From an uncultured Oscillospiraceae bacterium (GTDB lineage: Bacteria > Bacillota > Clostridia > Oscillospirales > Oscillospiraceae), in NCBI GenBank assembly GCA_910584835.1, contig CAJUEG010000033.1:1-28709 (forward strand): 28,709 nucleotides of DNA, written 5' to 3'. Of this stretch, positions 14,229 to 24,340 are shown in pieces; position 1 is the first letter of the stretch; every line of letters begins with the position of its first letter. The notes beneath the pieces were generated by a model. It did no database searches and was not told where the DNA came from. It saw nothing but the letters and a program-made list of their open reading frames with translations. The position numbers and the translations under genes are program-made.

Positions 14229-14588
14229 CGATAACGTCCGGATTGATCGCCGTGTTCCACAGGCGCGTTTCCCCGAAAGCGGCTGTGGGCCGAATAGTAA
14301 AGAAGGGCAGGGCAGACCGGCTGTGGTCTGTCCTGCCCTTAGCTTTTTTACGGAGCGCGGCCCTTCAGCGCTTCCTGTTTGGCGCTTTTTCATTGGGCGG
14401 ATGCCGCCGCGCTGCTCACGACGGCTCCGCGCTCCTATTGGGGCCCCCGCCGAAGCCCAGCGAAGCGGGTTCGGTGGGGAAAGGAGGGGCAGCGAAATGG
14501 CTGAGCTTTCAGCAAAGCTGGAAGCGAAGGATATGGAGCTTGCCCCGACGCTGTCGCGCTGCGAACCGGCCAGGACGCTCGCTCGCTT
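14229..14588. other. Gene-free stretch: terminator and most of repeat copy C
   Basis: No convincing gene. It holds the terminator at 14303-14347, about 65 bases without a recognised feature (14348-14413), and then the distal part of repeat copy C. Short open frames here are incidental and lack ribosome sites or family resemblance. Confidence 0.8.
14303..14347 (+). terminator. Intrinsic terminator of the nitrilase-family gene
   Basis: A 16-bp stem (14303-14318 with 14325-14340, one wobble, loop GGCTGT) is followed by AGCTTTTTT. It is among the strongest terminators in the window. Confidence 0.92.
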
Positions 14589-14684
14589 TCACTCCGCCTC
14601 GGCCTGGTCTGGGGCGGCTTTGCCGCCCTGCGCTCGGCCTCGCTCCGCTCCAAGCTCCCTCGCTGTCCGCTTCTCCGCGCTCAG
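14414..14684 (-). repeat. Interspersed hairpin repeat, copy C (3' end of tsaB)
   Basis: On the minus strand it begins CTGAGCGCGGAGAAGCGG at 14684, continues AGCTTGGAGCGGAGCGAGG, and ends GAGCCGTCGTGAGC at 14414. It shares the 49-base middle block with copy A (14552-14600). Between the first and middle blocks it has its own stem GGGCGGC-AAA-GCCGCCC, differing in sequence but not in position from the hairpins of copies A and B. This is the longest copy (271 bases), with about 110 extra bases in the distal half. Its first ~95 bases are translated as the C-terminal tail of TsaB. Confidence 0.85.
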
Positions 14685-15365
14685 CAGCTCCCGCTCCGCC
14701 TGGCTCAGCCGGTGGTAGCTGGGGGCCATGGCGGCGGCGGACACCAGCTCCCCCGCCCGGGCCATGCGCAGGGCGCAGCGGGCCACCCCCCAGGCGGTCT
14801 GGTACAGCAGGTGGGGCGGCATGAGGGAGCAGGGCAGCCCCTGCCCCTCCAGCGTCTTTTGCACCAGGTGCGCGCCGTCCCCCACCAGGGCCTGGGGCGC
14901 TCCCGAGGCCCGGATTTCCTCCGACAGCTCGTCCAGGCCCAGGGCCCGGTCAGGGGTGAGCCGGGTCAGGCCCCCGTTTTCCGCCCGGAAGCGGGCGCAG
15001 TACACCTGGTTTCTTCTCGCGTCCATGGCGGCGCAGATCTCGCCCCCCATGTGGGCGCACTGCCAGGCCATGGACTCCAGGGTGGAGCAGGGGGCGCAGG
15101 GCTTGTCCCCCGGCCAGGCCAGCCCCTTGGCGGCGGCCACGCCGATGCGCACCCCGGTGAACGACCCCGGCCCCGCCGCCACCGCCACCACGTCCATCTC
15201 GTCCAGGGTGAGCCCGGTGTTTTTCAGCAGGTCCGCCGCCATGGGCATCAGGGTGGCGGAGTGGGTCAGCCCGCTGTTCTGGAAGGACTGGGCCAGCAGC
15301 CGCTCATCCTCCGTGACCGCCACGGAGGCGGTGACGGCGGAGCTCTCCAGCGCGATGATCTTCAC
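14589..15365 (-). CDS. tsaB: tRNA t6A biosynthesis protein TsaB with repeat-encoded C-terminal tail
   Basis: 258 residues from a GTG start at 15365 (GAGGGGG upstream). It begins MKIIALESSAVTASVAV and contains the TsaB/TsaD block AAGPGSFTGVRIGVAAAKGLAW (64-85), then DARRNQVYCARF. TsaB is a non-catalytic partner of TsaD in adding threonylcarbamoyl to A37 of tRNAs. Family proteins end close to PSYHRLSQAERE. Here about 30 residues are added (229-258), starting SAEKRTARELGAER, encoded by repeat copy C and ending at TGA 14589. The start overlaps the tsaE stop by 4 bases (GTGA), indicating translational coupling. The tail is charged and probably disordered. tsaD is not in the window. Confidence 0.92.
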   Translation of the reverse strand: MKIIALESSAVTASVAVTEDERLLAQSFQNSGLTHSATLMPMAADLLKNTGLTLDEMDVVAVAAGPGSFTGVRIGVAAAKGLAWPGDKPCAPCSTLESMAWQCAHMGGEICAAMDARRNQVYCARFRAENGGLTRLTPDRALGLDELSEEIRASGAPQALVGDGAHLVQKTLEGQGLPCSLMPPHLLYQTAWGVARCALRMARAGELVSAAAMAPSYHRLSQAERELLSAEKRTARELGAERGRAQGGKAAPDQAEAE

Positions 15366-15787
15366 AGCGTTACCCCCTCGATGGCAATGATTCTGTCGTC
15401 GTCTCCCGCTCCCCGGACGATGGACACCCGCACGGCGTCCGGCTCGATGGCCTCCGCCACGTTCTCGCTCCACTCCACGGCGCACACCCCGCCCCGGGCC
15501 AGGTAATCCTCCCAGCCGATGTGGAACAGCTCGTCGGCGCTGCCCAGCCGGTACATGTCGAAGTGGAACAGGGGCAGGCGGCCTCCCTCGTACTCGTTGA
15601 CGATGGTGAAGGTGGGGCTGGTCACCCGCTCCTCCACCCCCAGGGCCCGGGCCATGCCGGACACAAAGGCGGTCTTGCCCGCCCCCAGGTCCCCGGTGAA
15701 GGCCACCACCCGGCCCCCGTCCAGGGCGTCCGCCAGCCGACCCCCCAGGGCCTCGGTCTCCTCCCGGCTGTGTGTGACAAATTCCAT
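15362..15787 (-). CDS. tsaE: tRNA t6A biosynthesis ATPase TsaE
   Basis: 141 residues from the ATG at 15787. The P-loop is GDLGAGKT (about 32-39), followed by the family block SPTFTIVNEYEG, then LFHFDMYRL and WSENVAEAI. TsaE binds the TsaBD complex and hydrolyses ATP to reset it during t6A synthesis. An in-frame TTG 18 bases upstream is possible, but GGGAAGTGA lies at the right distance for the ATG. Its stop overlaps the tsaB start, so the two form a coupled pair. Transcription comes from one arm of the overlapping divergent promoter region at 15900-15932. Confidence 0.93.
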   Translation of the reverse strand: MEFVTHSREETEALGGRLADALDGGRVVAFTGDLGAGKTAFVSGMARALGVEERVTSPTFTIVNEYEGGRLPLFHFDMYRLGSADELFHIGWEDYLARGGVCAVEWSENVAEAIEPDAVRVSIVRGAGDDDRIIAIEGVTL

Positions 15788-15899
15788 GCTGCGGTCACTT
15801 CCCAAGCTTGATGACCGCCGGGGCGGCCGGCCTCCCCGGCGGGGCGGACAGCGGGCACGTTCCCCGGCAGTGTTAAGATTTCAAAAACTCTCGCAAATG

Positions 15900-15932
15900 A
15901 GTATAGCATATTCGGGGCAATTGTGCTATACT
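15900..15932. promoter_or_regulatory. Overlapping divergent promoters of tsaE and rodA
   Basis: A perfect 9-bp inverted repeat, AGTATAGCA (15900-15908) and TGCTATACT (15924-15932), with a 15-base spacer, places an extended -10 (TGCTATACT) on each strand. Each -10 therefore falls in the expected -35 zone of the other. The plus arm leads to the RodA-family gene at 15967, the minus arm to tsaE at 15787. The symmetry could alternatively be an operator. Confidence 0.65.
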
Positions 15933-15966
15933 AACTTGCAGTTTTTGATGGGAAGGAGGCCGCGCC

Positions 15967-17157
15967 TTGCAGCCGACGCGCACACTCAGGGAATTTTTCA
16001 AAAAGGGCGACGTGGTTTTGCTGGCCCTGTGCATCCTGGCCAGCCTCATGGGGCTGGTGCTCATCTACTCCGCCACCCGCTATATGGACACCCTGCACTC
16101 CTTCCCCCAGCGGCAGGCCATGTTCCTGTGCATGGGCGTTGTGGCCTACGTGTGGGTCACCTTCATCGACATCGAGTATCTGATGGAGAAGTGGTGGTGG
16201 GTGTTTCTGCTGCTGGGGCTGTTCGTCATCGCGCTCATTTACAAGTGGGGCTACGACGGCGGCAGCGGCAACAAGAGCTGGGTCTACCTCCCCATACCCG
16301 GCTTTCCCGGCTTTCAGCCCGGGGAGATCGCCAAGCTGGCCTATATCGTCGTCCTGGCCTGGATGATCAACAAGGAGCGCCCCCGCGGCCTGGGCCGGTT
16401 TTCCGCCATTGTCAAGTACGTGGCGCTCACCGGAGTGTTCGCCGGATCGCTGGCGGTGCTGTCCGGCGACTGGGGCATGGTCATCGTCTACCTGTTCATC
16501 TTCGTGGTGATGGCCTGGGTGGCCGGGGTGAGCAAGTGGTGGTTCATCGGCGTGGGCGGGCCCCTTGTCGGCGCGGTGGTGTTTTTGTGGCACTTCATCC
16601 TCCCCCGCACCAAATACTGGGACGACTACCGCGTCATGCGCTTCCGAATCGTGGTGGAGCACTGGAAGGGCAATAACCTGGATCCCAGGGGGGCGGGCTG
16701 GCAGCAGAACCAGTCCCTGGCGGCCATCGGTTCCGGCCAGCTCACCGGCATGGGCTATCTCAAAGGCACCTGCACCCACTCTCCCAGCCGGGAAACCCTG
16801 CCCGCCCGCCACACCGACAACATCTTCGCCGTGTGCGGGGAGGAATTCGGCATGATCGGCTGCTGCGCGGTGCTGCTGGTGCTGCTGCTCATCATCCTGC
16901 GCTGCGTGTGGGTGTCCCGGAGGGCCAAGAGCCACATGTCCGCCTATATCGCCATGGGCATCGCCGGGATGCTGATGATTCAGACCATCATCAACGTGGC
17001 CATGACGCTGTATATTGGCCCCGTCATCGGCCTGACCCTGCCCTTTATCAGCTACGGAGGGTCGTCTACCCTGACGCTGTTCATCGCCATGGGGCTGGTG
17101 TCCGGCATCAAAATGCGGCCCCTGCCCAGCTGGCTCAAGGATCGGAGCCAGCTCTGA
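15967..17157 (+). CDS. rodA: RodA/FtsW-family peptidoglycan polymerase (SEDS), RodA-like
   Basis: 396 residues from a TTG start at 15967, chosen because GGAAGGAGG lies 7 bases upstream; no ATG is suitably placed. It has about ten hydrophobic helices, starting VVLLALCILASLMGLVLIYSA. SEDS signatures are KSWVYLPIPGFPGFQPGEIAK, HTDNIFAVCGEEFGMIG and, near the C terminus, LPFISYGGSSTLTLFIAMGL. The KSWV...FQPGE pattern suits RodA, which polymerises glycan strands during cell elongation together with a class B PBP. SpoVE and FtsW are close relatives, and no partner PBP or mre genes lie in the window, so RodA is the best but not the only reading. It ends at a strong terminator. Confidence 0.88.
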   Translation: MQPTRTLREFFKKGDVVLLALCILASLMGLVLIYSATRYMDTLHSFPQRQAMFLCMGVVAYVWVTFIDIEYLMEKWWWVFLLLGLFVIALIYKWGYDGGSGNKSWVYLPIPGFPGFQPGEIAKLAYIVVLAWMINKERPRGLGRFSAIVKYVALTGVFAGSLAVLSGDWGMVIVYLFIFVVMAWVAGVSKWWFIGVGGPLVGAVVFLWHFILPRTKYWDDYRVMRFRIVVEHWKGNNLDPRGAGWQQNQSLAAIGSGQLTGMGYLKGTCTHSPSRETLPARHTDNIFAVCGEEFGMIGCCAVLLVLLLIILRCVWVSRRAKSHMSAYIAMGIAGMLMIQTIINVAMTLYIGPVIGLTLPFISYGGSSTLTLFIAMGLVSGIKMRPLPSWLKDRSQL

Positions 17158-17187
17158 CGCGTTTGCGTCCGCCCTGAAATTACCACC

Positions 17188-17226
17188 TGCGGGCGCCCCT
17201 GATTTTTGGGGCGTCCGCATATTTTT
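17188..17226 (+). terminator. Intrinsic terminator after the RodA-family gene
   Basis: A 12-bp stem (17188-17199 with 17208-17219, one G-T wobble, 8-base loop) is followed by TATTTTTCG. Confidence 0.88.
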
Positions 17227-17276
17227 CGCTTTTTTGGCATATGCTTGTCCCACAACCATACAAAGGAGGCTTCCCT

Positions 17277-18236
17277 TTGAAAAAGCGAATCATCATACTC
17301 TCCCTGTGCCTGGCCGGGGCGCTCACCGTTCCCGCCCTGGCGCTGACCACCTCCACCGCCGAGGTGGAAAACGCCGCCCCCATCGCGGAGGACCTGACCC
17401 TCAAGACCTACAAGGGGGTGGCCATCTCCAGCTGCTTCGCCGCCGTGGACCCGGAGGGCGACCTGGTCACCTTCCAGGTGGTGGACAGCCCCGCCCGGGG
17501 CCAGGTGGCGGTGGACGAGAACGACCCCGCCGCCTTCACCTACACCCCCTATGAGGGGAAGAAGGGACGGGACACCTTCACCTATGTGGCCATCGACGCC
17601 AAGGGGAACATGTCCAAGCCCGCTGTGGTGAAGGTGACCATCCAGAAGCAGTCCACCACCGTCAGCTACTCCGACCTGGAGGGGAACAGCGCCCACTACG
17701 CCGCCCTGCGCCTGGCGGAGGCGGGGGTGTACACCGGGCGGAAGGTGGGCAGCCTGTACTGCTTTGACCCGGACAGCACCTTCACCCGCCAGGAATTTCT
17801 GGCCATGGCCATGACGGCGGCGGGGAAGGAGCCCCTCAGCGGCGTCACCCTCACCGGGTTCTATGACGACGGGGACATCTCCGCCTGGGCCAAGGGCTAC
17901 GTGTCCGCCGCCCTGGCGGTGGGCACGGTGGAGGGCTCCCGCAACGGCGCGGGCCAGACGGTGTTTGTCCCCGGCGGCGCGGTCACCTGCGCGGAGGCCG
18001 CCGTCATCATCGACCGCCTGCTGGCCACCGGCGACGTGGCGGGGACGGCCTCCGCCTTCTCCGCCGAGACCGCCCCGGCGTGGGCCTACCAGTCGGCGGT
18101 GAACATGGAGGCGGTGTCGGTGCTGTCCAGCAGCTCCGAACTGTCCCAGCCCCTCACCAGGACCCAGGCGGCGGAGATGCTGTCCGCCATGCTGGACGTG
18201 CTGGACAGCCGGGCCGACCGCGGCTGGTTCCGCTGA
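17277..18236 (+). CDS. Exported protein with Ig/cadherin-like domain and SLH repeats
   Basis: 319 residues from a TTG start at 17277, with AAAGGAGG 7 bases upstream and immediately followed by a signal peptide: KKR, a hydrophobic core (IIILSLCLAGALTVP) and a likely signal-peptidase site after ALA (residue 22). Residues about 37-122 look like a bacterial Ig/cadherin-like beta sandwich (DPEGDLVTFQVVD, FTYTPYEGKKGRDTFTYVAIDAKG). Three SLH-like units follow: YSDLEGNSAHYAALRLAEAG, with FTRQEFLAMAM; FYDDGDISAWAKGYVSAAL; and a divergent AWAYQSAVNMEAVSVL, with LTRTQAAEMLSAM. SLH modules bind secondary wall polymers, so this is a cell-surface protein. No catalytic domain is seen. Confidence 0.85.
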   Translation: MKKRIIILSLCLAGALTVPALALTTSTAEVENAAPIAEDLTLKTYKGVAISSCFAAVDPEGDLVTFQVVDSPARGQVAVDENDPAAFTYTPYEGKKGRDTFTYVAIDAKGNMSKPAVVKVTIQKQSTTVSYSDLEGNSAHYAALRLAEAGVYTGRKVGSLYCFDPDSTFTRQEFLAMAMTAAGKEPLSGVTLTGFYDDGDISAWAKGYVSAALAVGTVEGSRNGAGQTVFVPGGAVTCAEAAVIIDRLLATGDVAGTASAFSAETAPAWAYQSAVNMEAVSVLSSSSELSQPLTRTQAAEMLSAMLDVLDSRADRGWFR

Positions 18237-18279
18237 CGCGTCCGCCCAAAAGGGTTCTGACCAGGCATTTATAAATTGA

Positions 18280-18314
18280 GGCCCGGCGGGAGATTGCTCC
18301 CGCCGGGCCCTTTT
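18280..18314. terminator. Terminator between converging SLH-protein and carboxypeptidase genes
   Basis: A 13-bp perfect stem (18280-18292 with 18297-18309, loop ATTG) is followed by CTTTTCC on the plus strand. On the minus strand the sequence after it (CTCAATTTATAAAT) is AT-rich, so it may also serve the opposing gene. Confidence 0.88.
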
Positions 18315-18319
18315 CCGCA

Positions 18320-19816
18320 TTACAGGTCGTAAAGCTCGGAGTACTTCTTCTCCAGGTAATCGGCGAACACGGTGGGGTCGAAGGGGCCGCAGGCGTTTTT
18401 CACCACGTCCGCGGGCTCCATCAGGCCGCCGTACCGGTGGATTTTCTCCCCCAGCCAGGCGGACACGCCGGACAGGTCCCCCCGGGACACGGGGCCCCAC
18501 ACGTCGATGTCCCGCTCCATATTGCGCAGCATCTGCGCGCCGTAGGCGCTGCCCAGGGCGTAGGAGGGGAAGTAGCCGAAGGACCCGCCGGACCAGTGGC
18601 TGTCCTGGAGGCAGCCCCGCCGGTCGTCGGGCACGTCCACCCCCAGGTACTCCTTGTACAGCCGGTTCCAGGTCTCCGGCACGTCCTTTACCTCCAGCGT
18701 GCCGCCGATGAGCTGCTTTTCGATCTCATAGCGCACCATCACGTGGAGGCAGTAGGTCAGCTCGTCCGCCTCGGTGCGGATGAGGGAGGGCTGGGCCTTG
18801 TTCACCGCCCGGTAGAACTGCCCGGCGGTGACGCCGGCCAGCTGCTCCGGGAAGAACTCCTTCATTTTGGGGAAGATGGCCTCAATAAAGGGCCTGGAGC
18901 GGCCAATCAGGTTCTCGTAGAACCGGGACTGGCTCTCGTGCACCCCCATGGACACGCCCCCGGCCAGGCAGGTATACTGAAGCTCGTCGGCGATGCCCAG
19001 CTCATACTTGGCGTGGCCCCCCTCGTGGATGACGGAGTACATGGAGAAGTCCACGTTGTCCTCGTGGTAGTGGGTGGTGATGCGCACGTCCTTGTTGTTG
19101 AACTCCAGGGTGTAGGGGTGTTCCGTCTCGCCGATGGTGCAGTGGGCCCGGTCCAGCCCCAGCACCTCCATGAGGTAGTCGGAGAATTTCCGCTGGGCCT
19201 CCACCGGGTAGCGCCGGCGCAGGAAGGAGTCGTCGGGCGGCTCCTTCTCCCCGATGGCGTGGATCAGGGGGACGATGCGCTGGCGCAGGGTGGCGAAAAA
19301 CCCGTCCAGGTATTCCATGTTCACCCCCCGCTCGTACTCGTTGAGCAGGGCGTCATAGGGGGCCTTGGACGAATCGTAGTACCCGGCGAACTTGATGTTG
19401 AAGGCCACCAGCTTTTCCAGCACCGGGCGGAACAGCTCGAAATCACTGGCCTCCTTGGCCCGGCGCCATACGTCGCCGGCCTGGTTTGTGAGCATGGCGT
19501 ACTCCATATACTCGTCCGCCGGGATGCGCTTGAGCTGGGCGTAGGACCGGCGCAGCTCCTCCGTCTGACGGCGGACGGGGTGGTCCAGCCCGTCCCTGTT
19601 CGCCCACAAAAAGTCCAGCAGCTCCCCCACCTCGGGGGCGGAGAACAGCTTGTGCTGCTCCCCGGCCAGGATACCCAGCGCCACTCCCCGGCCCTCGGCG
19701 GTGTCCTTGGGGGCCACGGTGGTGCCGTCCAGGTACAGGGAGGAGGACGCCGTCTGATAGGCGTACATCTTCCTTTGCAGTTCGGCCAGGCTGGCCAGGG
19801 CTTCCTTCAGTTCCAT
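18320..19816 (-). CDS. M32-family metallocarboxypeptidase
   Basis: 498 residues, the standard M32 length. The zinc site is HEGGH (264-268), a variant of the family HExxH, with the third ligand E294 in GVHESQSRFYEN, the diagnostic M32 block. Other family regions are LTNQAGDVWRRAKE, TTHYHEDNVDFSMYSVIHEGGH, RTEADELTYCLHVMVRYEIE and DSHWSGGSFGYFPSYALGSAY. These enzymes remove C-terminal residues from peptides in the cytoplasm with broad specificity, excluding proline. Start ATG at 19816 with GAGGAA upstream. The exact parS site lies 37 bases upstream of the start, within the presumed 5' region. Confidence 0.95.
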   Translation of the reverse strand: MELKEALASLAELQRKMYAYQTASSSLYLDGTTVAPKDTAEGRGVALGILAGEQHKLFSAPEVGELLDFLWANRDGLDHPVRRQTEELRRSYAQLKRIPADEYMEYAMLTNQAGDVWRRAKEASDFELFRPVLEKLVAFNIKFAGYYDSSKAPYDALLNEYERGVNMEYLDGFFATLRQRIVPLIHAIGEKEPPDDSFLRRRYPVEAQRKFSDYLMEVLGLDRAHCTIGETEHPYTLEFNNKDVRITTHYHEDNVDFSMYSVIHEGGHAKYELGIADELQYTCLAGGVSMGVHESQSRFYENLIGRSRPFIEAIFPKMKEFFPEQLAGVTAGQFYRAVNKAQPSLIRTEADELTYCLHVMVRYEIEKQLIGGTLEVKDVPETWNRLYKEYLGVDVPDDRRGCLQDSHWSGGSFGYFPSYALGSAYGAQMLRNMERDIDVWGPVSRGDLSGVSAWLGEKIHRYGGLMEPADVVKNACGPFDPTVFADYLEKKYSELYDL

Positions 19817-19852
19817 GGTGCATTCCTCATTTCCTTTGTAAAATAAAACGTA

Positions 19853-19868
19853 TGTTTCACGTGAAACA
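19853..19868. promoter_or_regulatory. parS: parS centromere site (ParB/Spo0J binding)
   Basis: TGTTTCACGTGAAACA is a perfect 16-bp palindrome and an exact match to the Bacillus-type parS consensus TGTTNCACGTGAAACA. ParB/Spo0J clamps load at such sites and spread, organising the origin-proximal chromosome. In most bacteria parS lies in the origin-proximal part of the chromosome, so this window is probably near oriC. It sits in the short gap between the unknown gene at 19876 and the M32 gene. Confidence 0.9.
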
Positions 19869-19875
19869 CCGCGGG

Positions 19876-20187
19876 TCAGACGCAGTCAGGCCCCTCCTCG
19901 GAGAAGACGACCCCCTGCCGCTCCGCCAGGGCTCGGGCGAGGGCCAGCCCCCCGGCGTCCAGGCCGCGGTCCCGGATGACCACCTCGCCCCACCACAGCC
20001 CGGTGCGCCGCAGCCACAGCAGGGCCTTGACGGTCTGCTCCAGTCCGCCGCCGTCCCCCTCGGCCTCCACCACCATCCGGGCGGGGCACACCCCCGGCAG
20101 CAGCAGGGCCCCCAGCGCCAGCCACCCCAGGCTTACCAGCCCGAAGGCCGCCAGCAGCGCCGCCAAAAATTGAAATATCTGCGTCAT
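19876..20187 (-). CDS. Unknown small membrane-anchored protein
   Basis: 103 residues. One N-terminal hydrophobic helix or hairpin (about 5-33, FLAALLAAFGLVSLGWLALGALLL) is followed by a soluble alpha/beta-looking part: RMVVEAEGDGGGLEQTVKALLW, GEVVIRDRGLDAGGLALARALA. The soluble part alternates strand and helix, somewhat like half of a Rossmann-type or glycosyltransferase-type fold, but I recognise no family. A strong ribosome site (AAAAGGAGG) precedes the ATG. It sits between the histidine phosphatase and M32 genes on the same strand, so coding is likely; its role is unknown. Confidence 0.65.
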   Translation of the reverse strand: MTQIFQFLAALLAAFGLVSLGWLALGALLLPGVCPARMVVEAEGDGGGLEQTVKALLWLRRTGLWWGEVVIRDRGLDAGGLALARALAERQGVVFSEEGPDCV

Positions 20188-20241
20188 TTCCGCCGCCTCC
20201 TTTTAAAACTGAGGCATTCTATGGCGGCGGGCGCTTTTTTG

Positions 20242-20829
20242 TCACCGGTTGAAGCAGACCAATTCCGCCCCGGCCTCATCTGCGCGGACGGCGGAGTAGG
20301 TCCCGTGGCGGAAAAACCAGTCAGGCCGGAGCAGGTCCTGCTCCCCTGCCAGCCCCAGGTACAGCAGGATCAGGGACAGCGAGCCGTTGTGGGCCACCAC
20401 CAGGGTGTCCTCCCCCCAGTCCAGGAGGGCGTCCACGCAGCCCGCCACCCGCCGCAGCATATGGGAGGGGGATTCTCCCTCCGGCGGTGTGGTGTGAAAC
20501 CAGTCCGACAGCAGCGCGCCGATGTGGTCGCCGAAGCGGGCCTCCGCCGCGCCCCAGGTGAGGCCCTCCAGCGCCCCCATGTCCTGCTCCCGCAGGGCGG
20601 GGCAGGGCTCCACCGCCACGTCCCGGCCTTGGGCGCAGATCACCGCCGTATCCCACGCCCGGGACAGGTCGCTGGACACGCAGCGGGTGAAGGGCACCTC
20701 CCGCAGCTTGTCCGCCGCCTGCTTTGCCTGTTCCCGGCCCAGCGGGGTAAGGGGATAGTCTTTCGCCCCGAAAAAGAGCTGCTTTTCATTGCCCGCCGAC
20801 TGGCCGTGGCGCACCAGGTAAAGATTCAT
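20242..20829 (-). CDS. Histidine phosphatase family protein
   Basis: 195 residues. The catalytic RHG motif is R7-H8-G9 (LYLVRHGQSAGN), with the second half of the phosphate pocket in CVSSDLSRAWDTA, E81 in REQDMGALEGL, and H147 in VVAHNGSL. This is the branch-1 phosphoglycerate mutase-like phosphatase fold. Possible roles include alpha-ribazole phosphatase (CobC) or a broad sugar-phosphate phosphatase; nothing nearby indicates cobalamin synthesis, so the substrate is open. It lies 12 bases after the small multidrug export gene with AAGGGGGG upstream of the ATG. Confidence 0.88.
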   Translation of the reverse strand: MNLYLVRHGQSAGNEKQLFFGAKDYPLTPLGREQAKQAADKLREVPFTRCVSSDLSRAWDTAVICAQGRDVAVEPCPALREQDMGALEGLTWGAAEARFGDHIGALLSDWFHTTPPEGESPSHMLRRVAGCVDALLDWGEDTLVVAHNGSLSLILLYLGLAGEQDLLRPDWFFRHGTYSAVRADEAGAELVCFNR

Positions 20830-20841
20830 GGACGGCCCCCC

Positions 20842-21348
20842 TTAAAGTATACTCACGACGCCGTAGGACAGGATGCTGATGGCAAGTCCCGCAATCAGCA
20901 CCCCCGCAATCACCGAGGGGAGCGCTTTCCGCAGGGGCATATCCAAAAACGCCGCCGCCAGCGAGCCCGTCCACGCCCCGGTGCCGGGCAGAGGGATGGC
21001 CACAAACAGCATCAGCCCCAGGTATTTGTATTTGGTCACCTTTTGACCCTTCAGGTGGGCTTTGCGCTCCAGGGCGTCCACCATGCGGTTCAGCACGGGG
21101 ATTCTCCGGCGCATCCACTGGAAAATGCGCCGGATATATACGATGATGAAGGGGACGGGGATCAGGTTGCCGATGACGGCGGCCAAAAACGCCGCCCACA
21201 CCGGCAGCCCCGCGGCCACCCCGAAGGGGATGCCTCCCCGCAGTTCCACCACCGGGATCATGGACACCAGCGCCGTGAGGGTGAATTCTCCCGCAAAGGT
21301 CTCCGTCAGCCACTGCATCAGGTCCATGGGGAGTACTTGCATATCCAT
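20842..21348 (-). CDS. Small multi-drug export family membrane protein (COG2426)
   Basis: 168 residues with family blocks VSMIPVVELRGGIPFG near the N terminus and FVAIPLPGTGAWTGSLAAAFL towards the C terminus, plus four to five hydrophobic segments. KYLGLMLFVAIPLPGTGAWTG is the strongest signature. The family name comes from an early drug-export link, and its physiological substrate is poorly established. It starts 42 bases after the uvrA stop and is followed 12 bases later by the phosphatase gene, so it may be read from uvrA. The ribosome site is modest (AAGAGGC). Confidence 0.85.
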   Translation of the reverse strand: MDMQVLPMDLMQWLTETFAGEFTLTALVSMIPVVELRGGIPFGVAAGLPVWAAFLAAVIGNLIPVPFIIVYIRRIFQWMRRRIPVLNRMVDALERKAHLKGQKVTKYKYLGLMLFVAIPLPGTGAWTGSLAAAFLDMPLRKALPSVIAGVLIAGLAISILSYGVVSIL

Positions 21349-21390
21349 TAAAGAAGCCTCTTTTCTATTGCCGGGGCGGCGTGCGCCTTG

Positions 21391-24219
<2,829 letters not shown>

Positions 24220-24261
24220 GGGTGTTCTCCTCGGTTATCTTTAAATTTGGGCCCGCATATA

Positions 24262-24290
24262 AGGATAATGAAACATATTTTTAATGTCAA
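24262..24290 (-). promoter_or_regulatory. Sigma-A promoter for uvrA
   Basis: On the minus strand a perfect TTGACA (24285-24290) and TATCCT (24262-24267) with a 17-base AT-rich spacer lie about 43 bases upstream of the uvrA ATG. No LexA box of the Bacillus type (GAACN4GTTC) is apparent beside it. Confidence 0.8.
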
Positions 24291-24340
24291 TCCCCATTTT
24301 GGGCGGATTTTTTGGGGATATCCCACAAACTGCGCAGTGC

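Noticed and set aside
1111..14684. Interpreting the three repeats as insertion sequences or a CRISPR-like array
   Set aside because: No transposase, no regular spacing, only three dispersed copies of different length with variable centres.
20848..20860. CTCACGACG resembling the end block of the interspersed repeat
   Set aside because: It is coding sequence for the C terminus of the small multi-drug export protein and lacks the other repeat blocks.
24291..24330. GGGGATATCCC and CCCC/GGGG pairs downstream of the yjbR-like gene as a terminator
   Set aside because: The pairings are short and mutually exclusive, with no convincing stem followed by a T-run on the minus strand.
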